From the NCBI GenBank assembly GCA_963702765.1, contig CAVPEB010000033.1:1-64000 (forward strand): a stretch of 64,000 bases of DNA, written 5' to 3'. The notes beneath the pieces were generated by a model. That model did not search any database. It was not told the origin of the DNA and saw only the letters and a list, made by a program, of their open reading frames with translations. Below, one piece after another: positions 53,261 through 62,704 of this stretch (position 1 is its first letter; every line of letters starts with the position of its first letter). A program made the translations under genes and the position numbers. Origin of the DNA: DATMNR01 sp963702765 (GTDB lineage: Bacteria > Chloroflexota > Ktedonobacteria > Ktedonobacterales > Ktedonobacteraceae).

Positions 53261-53623
53261 CTATCCTCGCCGTCCCTGAGCGATTTCCAAACGATACCCA
53301 TCGGGGTCATTAGTAAACATTTGTCGCTCCCAGGAGCGATCAACAGGAGGACTGGCGAAATGCACCCCCTGAGCTTCCAACTGCTCAAAGAGCGCATCGA
53401 GGTTCTCAGTACTCAATTCGATATGGATGGCTCCGCGGGGCGCGTTCGGCCACTTCGACAAATCCATTTTGAGCAATCCGATGGTTCCTTCTCCCAACCG
53501 GAGTAAGGCAAAGTTCGCATGTTGGACCTGGACCTCAAAACCGAACTGTTGATAGAATGCAACGGAGCATTCGACGTCACTCACGGGCAGGCTAATTCCA
53601 TCAAAACGAATCGTTTCTGTCAT
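53261..53623 (-). CDS. VOC family (glyoxalase/bleomycin-resistance-like) protein
   Basis: 120 residues. FDGISLPVSDVECSVAFYQQFGFEV, LLRLGEGTIGLL, GAIHIELSTENLDALFEQLEAQGV and FTNDPDGYRLEIAQ are the strands and metal/ligand positions of the VOC fold. It could bind a small toxin or act on a glyoxal-type compound; unknown. ACAGAAAGAAG precedes the ATG at 53623. The next gene upstream is a deleted MarR remnant, perhaps its lost regulator. Confidence 0.87.
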   Translation of the reverse strand: MTETIRFDGISLPVSDVECSVAFYQQFGFEVQVQHANFALLRLGEGTIGLLKMDLSKWPNAPRGAIHIELSTENLDALFEQLEAQGVHFASPPVDRSWERQMFTNDPDGYRLEIAQGRRG

Positions 53624-53667
53624 GGATGTTCTTCTTTCTGTATAAAGGCTATCTCTTGGATGACTGT

Positions 53668-53904
53668 TCAAAGCGAGATGAAGAGTTTGACAAGCAGCCG
53701 CTGCAGCGTTTCCTGTTCTTTGTTGTCCAGACCAGCAAAGAAAGCTTCATCAACCTTCTCTCTCGCTTGTCGAATCTGCTGCAATTCCACTTGCCCTACT
53801 TCTGTCAGTTTCACGACGTGACGTCGTCGGTCGAGTGGATCAGCCTGTTGCTCTCGTCATAATCGTGCCCTCTTCAAGCAGAAGCTCTGATCGGAGGAAA
53901 ACAT
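53668..53904 (-). pseudogene. MarR family regulator, internally deleted
   Basis: A strong AGGAGG and an ATG (53902-53904) are retained, but within 15 codons the sequence passes into the end of a MarR protein: LLLEEGTI, then in another frame EQQADPLDRRRHVVKLTEVGQVELQQI and a C-terminal helix LDNKEQETLQRLLVKLF. The wing of the helix-turn-helix (DRRRH) is present, but the rest of the DNA-binding core and the N-terminal helices, about 80 residues, are missing. The gene faces the VOC gene direction, and its start lies next to the 41-base palindrome. Confidence 0.7.
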
Positions 53905-53918
53905 GCGAAAAACCTCCT

Positions 53919-53959
53919 ATACTGTTGGTAAGTACAATGATTGTACTTACCAACAGTAT
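53919..53959. promoter_or_regulatory. Perfect 41-base palindrome, probable MarR-type operator
   Basis: The half ATACTGTTGGTAAGTACAAT and its exact reverse complement flank a single central G. It lies 15 bases upstream of the remnant MarR start codon, partly where its promoter should be, so an operator bound by one or two MarR dimers is the natural reading. A stem-loop origin, such as a mobile-element end, is an alternative. Confidence 0.75.
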
Positions 53960-54185
53960 ACACGAGCCGTTTGCGCTTATTAAGAATGAAGCGAGTGTCG
54001 CTTCCCTCTCACAATGTAGATACAATCGCCACATCCGCGACAAACGCTACAAGTGCAACAAGTGCGACAAATATCAAATCACATTCGTAATCATAATGAA
54101 GAGCGTATCCTCGCATTTGCTCAATAGATACGTTCCCAATCTACCATAATAAACTTTTACACGTATCTCCATAAGGAGGTAACTC

Positions 54186-54648
54186 ATGAAATTCACCTTA
54201 AACAAGATGAAGCAAGAGGATGCTCATCAGATTGCTTCATGGCACTATGAAGCACCTTACGATTTCTATGATTCGGATCAAGATCCCGAAGATTTAGCGG
54301 AGCTATTAAATCCGCAAAGCTGGCAAGAGTCCTATTACTCTGTCTTCAATGAGGAAAACGAACTCGTCGGTTTATTTGTCTTCAAGCGAGATAGCCAAAC
54401 AGTCGAGGTGGGACTGGGTCTTGCGACCAGATCTAACAGGCAAAGGCCTGGGACGATCGTTCCTCAATGCAGGGATGGCATTTGGACAAGAACACTTTTC
54501 CGTAGAAGTGTGGAGTTTAAGCGTAGCAACTTTTAACACACGAGCTATCCACCTCTACGAACAAGTAGGCTTCACCCCTCTTAACACCTTCATGCATCAC
54601 ACGAATGGCGCAGAGTTTGAATTCCTGCGTATGGTTCGACAAATGTAA
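54186..54648 (+). CDS. GNAT family N-acetyltransferase (frameshifted)
   Basis: About 153 residues. MKFTLNKMKQEDAHQIASWHYEAPYDFYD is the start; LRPDLTGKGLGRSFLNAGMAF, the acetyl-CoA-binding helix, lies in the second frame, followed by FNTRAIHLYEQVGFTPLNTFMH. Removing one T near 54418-54424 joins VEVGLG to LRPDLTG. AAGGAGG precedes the ATG. Resembles acetyltransferases acting on proteins or antibiotics; substrate unknown. Confidence 0.85.
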
Positions 54649-54784
54649 TAAACTGAAATACAGCATTCTATCCAATGCCACAAAAAAGCCTGGATATACA
54701 TCACTAGACCAGGGAGATGCTTCCTGCCGGGTCAGGAAAGATCAAGACTGACTACTCTCCCATCTCGCTCTTCCGGACGCCTTC

Positions 54785-55195
54785 CTAAGGACGAAACATT
54801 CCAGGCCGTTCAGGTGGGCGAACAGCAAAACCAAATTGCGTGTAAAAATTGCTCACATCCTTTGCTGCCATGAGTCCGACGAAAGCCCCTGGAAGAGCAT
54901 GTTCCTCCAGATACGCCATAATAGCCTTCATGAGACGTTTCCCGAGCCCTTTGCCTTGAAATGCCGGGAGAACAATAATGTCCTGAAGATAAAAATACAG
55001 CCCTCCATCTCCGATCACTCGCCCACAGCCGATAACGTTGCCTTCATGCACTAAACAGACCGTGAACAGGGCATGTGTAAGCCCTCTCGCCGTCACCTGC
55101 TCGTCGAGTCTCCCCCATCCAACCGCTTCACGTAAGGCGAGATATTCCTCAACCGTTGGAATGCGCTCAACAACTTGATACTCATCTTCTTGCAT
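54785..55195 (-). CDS. GNAT family N-acetyltransferase
   Basis: 136 residues. MQEDEYQVVERIPTVEEYLALREAVGW, IIVLPAFQGKGLGKRLMKAIMAYLEEHA (acetyl-CoA site) and NFYTQFGFAVRPPERPGMF mark a YjdJ/YhfO-like GNAT. ATG at 55195 preferred over the upstream TTG. It is intact, unlike the GNAT gene facing it at 54186. Confidence 0.87.
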   Translation of the reverse strand: MQEDEYQVVERIPTVEEYLALREAVGWGRLDEQVTARGLTHALFTVCLVHEGNVIGCGRVIGDGGLYFYLQDIIVLPAFQGKGLGKRLMKAIMAYLEEHALPGAFVGLMAAKDVSNFYTQFGFAVRPPERPGMFRP

Positions 55196-55496
55196 TTCTT
55201 TGACACCCTTTCTTGACAAGATTGATCTTAGTGTAACAGATGAGGCATCTGAGGGTTAAGCAGGTGGGAGGGATAACTTTGAGGGAAAACCACATGAGAT
55301 TTTGAACATCAAACTACCTCCCTGTGTCCAAGATCATCTTCTCAGGTGTCTTACGCCGCAGCCTCCTTGCTGGTTCAAATGCCGATCATCATGACTGACT
55401 CTCAAGCAAAATCACGAAAAAGAGGGGCAATTCTGTCCTCTTTTCAGGTTATACTTGAAGAAGAAACATCAATTACAAAGAAAGAGGAAAGACTTA

Positions 55497-55877
55497 ATGA
55501 CTTCCATGCAGATGAAACTTGAACTGATTATGGTACCTGTCACAGACGTTGACCGTGCAAAGGCCTTCTACACCGAGAAGATCGGCTTTCACGCTGACTT
55601 CGATCAGCAGGTACGGGAGGATCTGCGCTTTGTCCAGTTGACCCCTCCCGGTTCTGCCTGCTCCATCGCTATTGGGGTAGGCATTACCACCATGCAGCCT
55701 GGATCGCTCGAGGGGTTTCTCCTGGTGGTCTCGGACGTGAAAGCCGTTCGCGAGGAACTGGTCAAACGTGGAGCTGAGGTCAGTGAGATCGACGTGCAGC
55801 CATGGGGTTCTTTTGTGAATTTTAGTGACCCTGATGGCAATCGCTGGTCCTTGCAGCAACTTCCCAGTCGTTCCTAG
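55497..55877 (+). CDS. VOC family (glyoxalase-like) protein
   Basis: 126 residues. MKLELIMVPVTDVDRAKAFYTEKIGFHADFD, RFVQLTPPGSACSIAIG and FVNFSDPDGNRWSLQQLP show the two beta-alpha-beta units of the fold. GAGGAAAG is 6-8 bases before the ATG at 55497. No obvious partner. Function unknown, as for the paralogue at 53261. Confidence 0.87.
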   Translation: MTSMQMKLELIMVPVTDVDRAKAFYTEKIGFHADFDQQVREDLRFVQLTPPGSACSIAIGVGITTMQPGSLEGFLLVVSDVKAVREELVKRGAEVSEIDVQPWGSFVNFSDPDGNRWSLQQLPSRS

Positions 55878-56488
55878 CTTCAGACAGGCGCTCGTTTAGC
55901 AGCTTCGGTTGTGGAAAATGGTGCACTGCATCCTCTCTCGTCAATGTGTCCAGGACCGCCTGAATACTGGAAGAGGGCATTGAGGAGAACCTGCATCAGT
56001 ATTGCGATTCATGATTAGCTTGCCAGCGGGTGGCTGAAATTCACTGTCCACCCCGCTGTAGCGTTAGGAACAAACACTGCAGGATACTGATGATGAGGTT
56101 TACTTTGTCGTAGATGTCAACATCGTAATATTCGATACAACTGATACAAGTGTTATATATGTTATAACTGTTAGATGACGATATGTCCTCTGCATGTATT
56201 ATTATCCTGCATATAACAAGCTTGCTCACTCACTTACCAATATACAATTATGCTTCTTTTCCACACATCTGCATCTTTTAGACGAATATATGTTATCCCT
56301 CATATAATTCTACCCTCACATTTTCCCACATCGCTTCACAACACTGTCCTCACAAAATAATGGTCATACCTCATACATTGTATGTATAATATAATTTTGA
56401 GTTATATAATGTATGTATTATTGACAAAAGATGTACTTTCTGCTATAATCATCCTTGTTTAACAAAACTTTCGAGGAGATAATTTGTG
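55878..56488. other. Intergenic region, about 610 bases, AT-rich
   Basis: A GC-rich hairpin (CAGCGGGTGG/CCACCCCGCTG) lies at 56024-56058. From about 56070 the DNA becomes very AT-rich with repeated TGTATGTATAATATAA-like and TTATATAATGTATGTAT stretches that form an imperfect inverted repeat at about 56375-56420, just upstream of a strong promoter. No coding frame is supported. Confidence 0.5.
56421..56449 (+). promoter_or_regulatory. Consensus sigma70-type promoter
   Basis: TTGACA at 56421-56426, a 17-base spacer and TATAAT at 56444-56449. This is a perfect consensus. It drives the FAD oxidoreductase gene, whose start is about 40 bases downstream. Confidence 0.85.
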
Positions 56489-57660
56489 ATGGTACGTCAG
56501 CAACACATCGTTATCGTAGGAGCAGGTATCGTTGGGCTTTCTACCGCTTATTCACTTTTGACCCGGGGAATTCGCAATGTAACTATTCTGGAACAGGAAG
56601 TCGTCGATCACACCCGCTCCAGTTCGCATGGCTTTTCGCGCCTGCTGCGCTTTGAATATGGACCTGAGGCGTTCTATTCAAACATGGTCAGATTAAGTCT
56701 CAAACGCTGGAAGAAACTTGAACACGTATCTGGACGCACACTTTACACACCTACCGGCTTACTCATGCTTGGCAATGAAGATGATACGCTCACTAAGTCG
56801 AGCTACCATGTTGTACGCGGAATGGGGCTACCTGTTGAACTGCTCTCCGAAGAATCTTGCAGACTGCGCTTTCCCCAATTTAATACCCGGCCATACGATC
56901 TATGCATGTATAACCATGAAGCAGGCATCCTACACGCCTCGACCTCGCTACAGACACTTCGAGATCTGATACTCGACATGGGAGGGGAAATTTACGAATC
57001 TTGTCGTGTAACCCGCATAACAAATGATAGTCCGCTTCGTCCTATCCGTCTTCACCTTAGCTCGGGGCAAGAGATTGTGGCAGACCGCCTAGTGCTCGCT
57101 ACAGGTTCCTGGATCCATCGTTTGCTGTCTCATTTACAACTTCCAGTGCGCATGACTCGCCAGTATCTGCTCTATTTCTCTGGCCTGCCCACCTCCGATT
57201 ATCGGCACAGGCGCATTTCCTTCGTTTATAGCTGGGGATATTTACGGATTTCCTATCCACCAGGGATGTAACGGTTGGGTAAAGGCCACTTCACATGCAT
57301 TTGGCGCCCCTACTGATCCAGATAATGTTAGTTCCTCAAGACGATCAAGCCATTACCACGATCAGCAAGCAAATTCGAGAACTCTTGCCCGCGCTCAACG
57401 ACGCTCAAATAGCGCGTGTCGATTCGTGTATGTATGACGTCTCACCCGACGAAGATTTCATCCTGGATCGCTTGCCTTCTGATCCACGCGTTATCTTTGC
57501 CACAGGTTTATCAGGACATGGCTTTAAGTTTGGACCTTTGCTTGGAGATATTTTGAGCAGCCTTGTCTCTAATACAGAACCGCCTGTTCCGCTAGACCGT
57601 TTCCGTCTCTCACGTTTCACTCACTTGCAGGAACAGAAACGAGTTCAGTGGCATGAATGA
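56489..57660 (+). CDS. FAD-dependent amino-acid oxidase, N-methyl-tryptophan/sarcosine oxidase-like (two frameshifts)
   Basis: About 390 residues over three frames. VIVGAGIVGLSTAYSLLTRG is the FAD site and HGFSRLLRFEYG follows the family pattern (S-x-G-x-SR). After LLYFSGLP the frame shifts near 57195-57215 to IAGDIYGFPIHQGCNGWVKA, then again near 57328-57335 to PQDDQAITTISKQIRELLPALN and the end FATGLSGHGFKFGPLLGD. With both repaired the protein is normal in length. Such enzymes demethylate N-methyl amino acids and give peroxide. The gene has a perfect consensus promoter. GAGGAG precedes the ATG; an adjacent GTG at 56486 is an alternative. Confidence 0.85.
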
Positions 57661-57797
57661 GAGGTGAGGACACAAGTGTCTCCACCCTCAATTTATTCAA
57701 CTAAGGGAAATGAAGAACACCAGGCCACCGTCAAAACCGTCATTATCGACCGCCAAACGTTCGAAAACTTCCACGCTTGGGGTAGTAATTCGGCAAT

Positions 57798-58391
57798 TTA
57801 CATATTCCTCGCCATCTGTTCATCTGGCAGGTAGGTCACGATCAAGACACCAGTGGACGTCGTTTTGGTGTTGAGAAGCCTGAGAGCAGCGAATGAACCG
57901 CCGTCGGTGAAGAGGTGGCGCCCCGATCCTAGAATCAGCGGGTGGATCAGGAGCACGTACTTGTCGACGAGGTTACGCCGCATTAGCGACTGGATCAGTT
58001 CTCCGCTGCCAAGTATCACAAGATCCTTGCCAGGCTCCTGCTTGAGCCTGGCCACGGCTTCCGCTGCGTCGCCTTTGAGGAGCGTGGAATTGACCCACGG
58101 GAGCGGCTCTTGCAGCGTCGTTGATGCAACATACTTCTGAGTGTTGTTTAGCACCTCCGTGAAGGGATTGTCAGTGTGGTTGGGCCAGACGGTGTAGAAG
58201 TCCTCGTAGGTCCGTCGTCCCGTCAGCAGGGCACCGGTATGGGCCAGGCTTTCATCTGCGGCTTCCATCGAGGCGTAGGGCGTCGCCCAGCCACCGTACT
58301 CGAAGCCGCCACGGCGATCTTCGTCAGGCCATCCCGGTGCCTGCATAACCCCGTCGAGCGTCAGATTATTGAATACAACGACTTTGCTCAT
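57798..58391 (-). CDS. RibD-C/dihydrofolate-reductase-like family protein
   Basis: 197 residues. MSKVVVFNNLTLDGVMQAPGWPDEDRRGGFEYGGWA, GALLTGRRTYEDFYTVWP, a KDLVILGSGELIQSLMRRNLVDKYVLLIHPLILGSGRHLF and a final strand identify the RibD C-terminal domain used in many stand-alone reductases. Reductase of unknown substrate using NADPH. AGGAGG precedes the ATG. Adjacent to an AraC regulator on the same strand. Confidence 0.9.
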   Translation of the reverse strand: MSKVVVFNNLTLDGVMQAPGWPDEDRRGGFEYGGWATPYASMEAADESLAHTGALLTGRRTYEDFYTVWPNHTDNPFTEVLNNTQKYVASTTLQEPLPWVNSTLLKGDAAEAVARLKQEPGKDLVILGSGELIQSLMRRNLVDKYVLLIHPLILGSGRHLFTDGGSFAALRLLNTKTTSTGVLIVTYLPDEQMARNM

Positions 58392-58475
58392 AATTAGTTG
58401 CCTCCTAAATTACATCTATACCTGGCTGTAGTATACATGAGCAATCCCTTTCATACTTGTAAAAAACCGTCATGT

Positions 58476-59309
58476 TCATACATAAGAATATCCCGCTTGA
58501 TCGTAGTGGTAGTCATCCACCTTTTGAGATAAGCTTTTGGGGGTAATGCCAGAAAATGCTTTTATGTCGCGAATAAAATGGGACTGGTCATAGAAATTTA
58601 GGGCATAGGCAATATCTGTCAGTCTTTCAAACTTTCTGGTTTTGATGAGTCGTATCGCTTCATTAAAACGCTTCACCCGAATATACAGGTGGGGTGAAAG
58701 ACCCACCGTCTGGGTGAATCTTCTTTCAAACTGGCGTTCGGATATATTCAAGTAGTCAAGTACGTATTTTACATGCATTGAACCAATGTTTTTGTGGATG
58801 AAACGCAGGCTTTCTTCCACTAACGTATCTCTCGTTTTCGCCTGCTTGAACATGGCCAATAAAAAGCTGGTGAGTAAAGTCATACGTTCCTGCTCGTTCC
58901 TGGCTTCAATCAGTTGAACTTGAAGATCCTCGGCTGAAAATTCATGAAGGTCCGCCCACCCATCGGTCAGTGCTGCTGCGTTTATACCAAGGAGTGTTTG
59001 TAGGGCGTGGGGCTTGAAAACAACTTGCATCGTCGTACGCGAGCCTCTTTTGTAATGCATGAGAGTTGGCACTGTACCTGGTCCATAGAGAAATAAGGGT
59101 GGTGGGGAGGCGGCACGCCCCGAATGGGTGATGATGTTTTCAATCGCGGACCGCCCGTTGTTCTGTTGAAAGACAATACCAGGCACGCCACCAGGCGATA
59201 CTTTTATTGCCAATCCTTCCTCGCCGCTATATTCAGCTATCCTAAAGCACTCAACATCGTTTTTGAGGATTTCAGGAGCCGGGAGAATTGTAAATTTAAT
59301 TGAACTCAT
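58476..59309 (-). CDS. AraC family transcriptional regulator
   Basis: 277 residues. The C-terminal helix-turn-helix pair LDYLNISERQFERRFTQTVGLSPHLYIRVKRFNEAIRLI and LTDIAYALNFYDQSHFIRDIKAFSGITPKSL is typical AraC; the N-terminal half is a DUF6597-like ligand domain (EYSGEEGLAIKVSPGGVPGIVFQQNNG). It is on the same strand as the RibD-C-like reductase downstream of it and may control it. No relation to leuC upstream is evident, though its start is only 47 bases from the leuC stop. Confidence 0.88.
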   Translation of the reverse strand: MSSIKFTILPAPEILKNDVECFRIAEYSGEEGLAIKVSPGGVPGIVFQQNNGRSAIENIITHSGRAASPPPLFLYGPGTVPTLMHYKRGSRTTMQVVFKPHALQTLLGINAAALTDGWADLHEFSAEDLQVQLIEARNEQERMTLLTSFLLAMFKQAKTRDTLVEESLRFIHKNIGSMHVKYVLDYLNISERQFERRFTQTVGLSPHLYIRVKRFNEAIRLIKTRKFERLTDIAYALNFYDQSHFIRDIKAFSGITPKSLSQKVDDYHYDQAGYSYV

Positions 59310-59355
59310 AAAACTACTATCTTCGTTTCATACACCCAAAAAACCACCTATGAAC

Positions 59356-60762
59356 CTACATCAATTCTCTGATATCGACAAAATGGCCAGCGATGGCAGC
59401 AGCAGCAGCCATGGCGGGACTGACCAGGTGGGTGCGTCCACCTCGACCTTGCCGTCCCTCGAAGTTGCGATTGCTCGTGGAGGCACACCGCTCTCCCTCG
59501 GAAAGCTGATCCCCATTCATGGCAATACACATGCTGCATCCCGCCTCTCTCCACTGAAAACCCGCCTCCCGGAAGATGTCGGCGATCCCTTCCTCCTCCG
59601 CCATGCGTCGCACCTGCGTCGAGCCTGGCACCACCATCGCTCGCACATGTGGGGAGACCTGCTTGCCTTGCACATACCGGGCTGCCTGCCGCAGATCCTC
59701 CAACCGCGAGTTGGTACACGAGCCGATGAAGACGGTATCGACCGCGATGTCGGTGATCTTCTGCCCTGCGCTCAGTCCCATGTAGGCGAGCGCTCGCTCG
59801 TAGGCTTTGCGCGCTTCGGGATCCTCTTGCTTGGCTGGGTCGGGCACGACGCCTCCCACATCTGCGACCATGCCGGGGTTGATACCCCAGGTGACCTGGG
59901 GTCCCAGCCCCTCGATGCTGACCTCGTACTCGGCGTCAAAGTGCGCGCCAGGGTCACTGGCCAGCGCTCGCCACGCCTGCACTGCCTGCTCGAACTGCTC
60001 GCCTTTGGGGGCGTAGGGCCGTCCTTTGATGTAGGCGAAGGTGCTCTCGTCGGGGGCGACCATGCCTGCGCGCGCTCCCGCTTCGATGGCCATGTTGCAC
60101 AGCGTCATGCGTCCTTCCATCGAGAGGCTGCGAATGGCTGACCCGCTGAATTCGATGACGTGGCCGGTGCCAACGCCGGTTCCCAGTTGGCCGATGATGG
60201 CCAGCGCCAGGTCTTTGGCGGTCACTCCAGCAGCCAGCGTTCCTTCGACGCGGATGTGCATGGTTTTGGGTCGCTGTTGCAGCAGGCATTGGGTGGCCAG
60301 CACGTGTTCGACTTCGCTGGTGCCGATGCCAAAGGCTAAGGCTCCCAGCGCGCCATGCGTGGAGGTATGCGAATCTCCACACACAATGGTCATTCCCGGC
60401 AGCGTCAGTCCTTGCTCTGGTCCTATCACATGCACGATGCCCTGCCGCGCGTCTGACATCTTGAACAGGGTGATTCCATTTTCTTGAGCGTTTTTCTCCA
60501 ATGTCATGATTGACTCAGCACACTGATCATCCACCACATCCAACATCCGCCTGCCCGGAACTGTTGGAATATTATGATCCAGCACACCAATGGTAGCATC
60601 GGGCCGATGCACCGAGCGGCCAGCAAGTCGCAAACTAGCGAAAGCCTGCGGTGACGTTACCTCGTGTATGAGATGACGATCGATATACAGAATAGTAGTG
60701 CCACCAACCGCCTCACCCACCACATGAGAATCCCAAATCTTCTCGAACATTGTTTTTGGCAT
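59356..60762 (-). CDS. leuC: 3-isopropylmalate dehydratase large subunit LeuC
   Basis: 468 residues. MPKTMFEKIWDSHVVGE is the family start; IVCGDSHTSTHGALGALAFGIGTSEVEHVLATQ, VFIGSCTNSRLEDLRQAARYV and GCSMCIAMNGD carry the three cysteines of the [4Fe-4S] cluster. LeuC isomerises 2- to 3-isopropylmalate in leucine synthesis and needs LeuD, which is not beside it. GGAG precedes the ATG at 60762. A stretch of tandem repeats separates it from ilvD upstream in transcription order. Confidence 0.93.
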   Translation of the reverse strand: MPKTMFEKIWDSHVVGEAVGGTTILYIDRHLIHEVTSPQAFASLRLAGRSVHRPDATIGVLDHNIPTVPGRRMLDVVDDQCAESIMTLEKNAQENGITLFKMSDARQGIVHVIGPEQGLTLPGMTIVCGDSHTSTHGALGALAFGIGTSEVEHVLATQCLLQQRPKTMHIRVEGTLAAGVTAKDLALAIIGQLGTGVGTGHVIEFSGSAIRSLSMEGRMTLCNMAIEAGARAGMVAPDESTFAYIKGRPYAPKGEQFEQAVQAWRALASDPGAHFDAEYEVSIEGLGPQVTWGINPGMVADVGGVVPDPAKQEDPEARKAYERALAYMGLSAGQKITDIAVDTVFIGSCTNSRLEDLRQAARYVQGKQVSPHVRAMVVPGSTQVRRMAEEEGIADIFREAGFQWREAGCSMCIAMNGDQLSEGERCASTSNRNFEGRQGRGGRTHLVSPAMAAAAAIAGHFVDIRELM

Positions 60763-60844
60763 AGATAATATCTCCGTATCAAACAAACTGATCAGAGGTT
60801 TATATGTGAAATTCTGTAGGGACAGGGGCTGAGTTGGGAAAGGT

Positions 60845-61008
60845 GGGGGCGCTTGCGCTGTCCTGGTTCCCCTACACGCATCTCACCTCAATTCGTATGG
60901 GTGGTGTGGGGACGCTTGCGTCGCCCCGGTTCCCCTACACGCGTCTTCACCTCAACTCGGACATGTGTTTAAGACCCTTGCGCTGTCCAGCTTCCCTACA
61001 CACGCCCC
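60845..61008. repeat. Three tandem repeats between ilvD and leuC
   Basis: Copies of about 62-64 bases start at about 60845, 60908 and 60973. Each has CGCTTGCG or CCTTGCG, a variable GTCC/CCCC, GGTTCCCCTACACGC and then CACCTCAA-TCG; the third copy is shorter and diverged. They lie in the leader or gap between the ilvD stop (61021) and leuC start (60762), so transcription of leuC passes through them. Confidence 0.8.
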
Positions 61009-61020
61009 ACTCCATAAAAT

Positions 61021-62695
61021 TTAAACCTCAGCCAGCACTGCCCCCGTATTTGCAGAAGTTACCATCGAGGCATAACGGCGCAACCAGCGACTCTTCACTC
61101 GTTCTTTAGGCACAGTCACATTCTCAAGTCGTTGCGCGATTTGCTCAGGACTCAAATTCACATCCAACCGATTTTCAACCAGGTCAATATTGATCATATC
61201 GCCATCGACGAGTGCCGCAATTGGACCGCCTGCTGCTGCCTCTGGAGAAACATGGCCAATGCATGCTCCGCGCGTACCGCCAGAGAACCGCCCATCGGTG
61301 ATCAACGCAACTTTCTCACCCAGACCCATACCTACAATATTGGCAGTAGGCGCCAGCATTTCCTGCATACCTGGGCCGCCTCTTGGACCTTCATAGCGGA
61401 TTACAACAACATCGCCTTCCTTGACCTGTCCATTCAGAATACCCGCGCAGGCATCCTCTTGTGAGTTGTAGATACGTGCAGGTCCACAATGGTGCATCAT
61501 GGAAGGAGAAACTGCTCCAACTTTCACAACCGCACCATCAGGAGCAAGATTGCCAAAGAGTAATGCAAGCCCTCCGCGTTCGCTGTGTGGTGCATCGATC
61601 GGACGAATCACTTCGTGATCTTTTATCTCAGCCTCAGCAATATTTTCACCCAGTGTTTTGAGTGTCACGGTCGGTCGATCAAGATTGAGCGCCCCAGGCT
61701 TCCTGGAAAGCTCCCTTCAGAATAGCGCTGATACCACCTGCTCGATCAACATCTTCCATATGCCACTTCCCTGATGGGCTAACTTTGCAGAGATGGGGTG
61801 TGCGCATCGCTACCGCATTGATACGCTCGAGCGAATACTCGACTCCAGCTTCCTGCGCTAATGCCAGTGTGTGTAGCACTGTGTTGGTCGAACCACCCAT
61901 AGCCATATCAAGAGCAAAAGCATTGTCGATGGACTCCGCATTGACGATCTTACGCGGTGTGAGATCGGCGTCTATCAAGCGCATAATCATGCGGCCTGCT
62001 TCACGAACCAGTTCCTGGCGCGCTTCGGTTGTTGCAAGATAGGAGCCATTCCCCGGTAGCGCCATACCCAATGCTTCCATCAGGCAGTTCATTGAGTTAG
62101 CAGTAAACATTCCCGAACATGAACCACATGTCGGGCAGGCCTGCTGTTCAAGTTCCAACAATTCGCGGTCATCTATTTTACCAGCTTGATAAGCGCCAAC
62201 ACCTTCGAAGATACTGATGAGATCAATAGACCGACCATCAGCAAGCTTGCCAGCAGCCATTGGACCACCGCTCACGAAGATTGTAGGGATATCGACTCGC
62301 ATTGCAGCCATCAGCATACCGGGCACGATTTTGTCACAATTAGGAATACACACCATCCCATCAAAGCGATGAGCCTCGACCATCGTCTCAACACAATCAG
62401 CAATCAACTCTCGGCTCGGTAGCGAGTATTTCATACCAATATGGCCCATTGCGATACCGTCATCAACCCCGATGGTATTGAACTCAAAAGGCACTCCACC
62501 CGCGGCTCGGATTGCTTCTTTGACAAGTTTGCCAAATGCCTGCAAGTGGACATGTCCAGGCACGACATCAACATACGAATTGCAAACGGCTATAAACGGT
62601 TTATGAAAATCACCTTCGCCTACCACACCCGTTGCGCGCAGCAAACCACGATGTGGCGCCCGTTCAAAGCCTACTTTTATCTGATCTGAACGCAT
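61021..62695 (-). CDS. ilvD: Dihydroxy-acid dehydratase IlvD (frameshifted)
   Basis: About 557 residues in two frames. The first part has AVCNSYVDVVPGH, CIPNCDKIVPGMLMAAMR and ACPTCGSCSGMFTANSMNCL with the cluster cysteines, and PHLCKVSPSGKWHMEDVDRAGG. The second part has TLKTLGENIAEAEIKDHEVIRP, IIVIRYEGPRGGPGMQEML-like VVIRYEGPRGGPGMQ and GRFSGGTRGACIGHVSPEA. Removing one base near 61691-61702 joins QEPGALNLDRPTV. IlvD makes the oxo-acids of valine and isoleucine. It begins 10 bases after ilvE and shares its operon. Confidence 0.92.
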
Positions 62696-62704
62696 TTCAA
62701 TTCC

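Noticed and set aside
53835..54149. Plus-strand frame with CNKCDKY, resembling a zinc finger
   Set aside because: It crosses the palindrome and the MarR remnant, has no ribosome-binding site, and the cysteine pair stems from short direct repeats of ACAAGTGCNACAA.
59263..60141. Plus-strand frame of 292 codons opposite leuC
   Set aside because: Antisense to the iron-sulfur part of leuC, with no recognisable domain or start signal.
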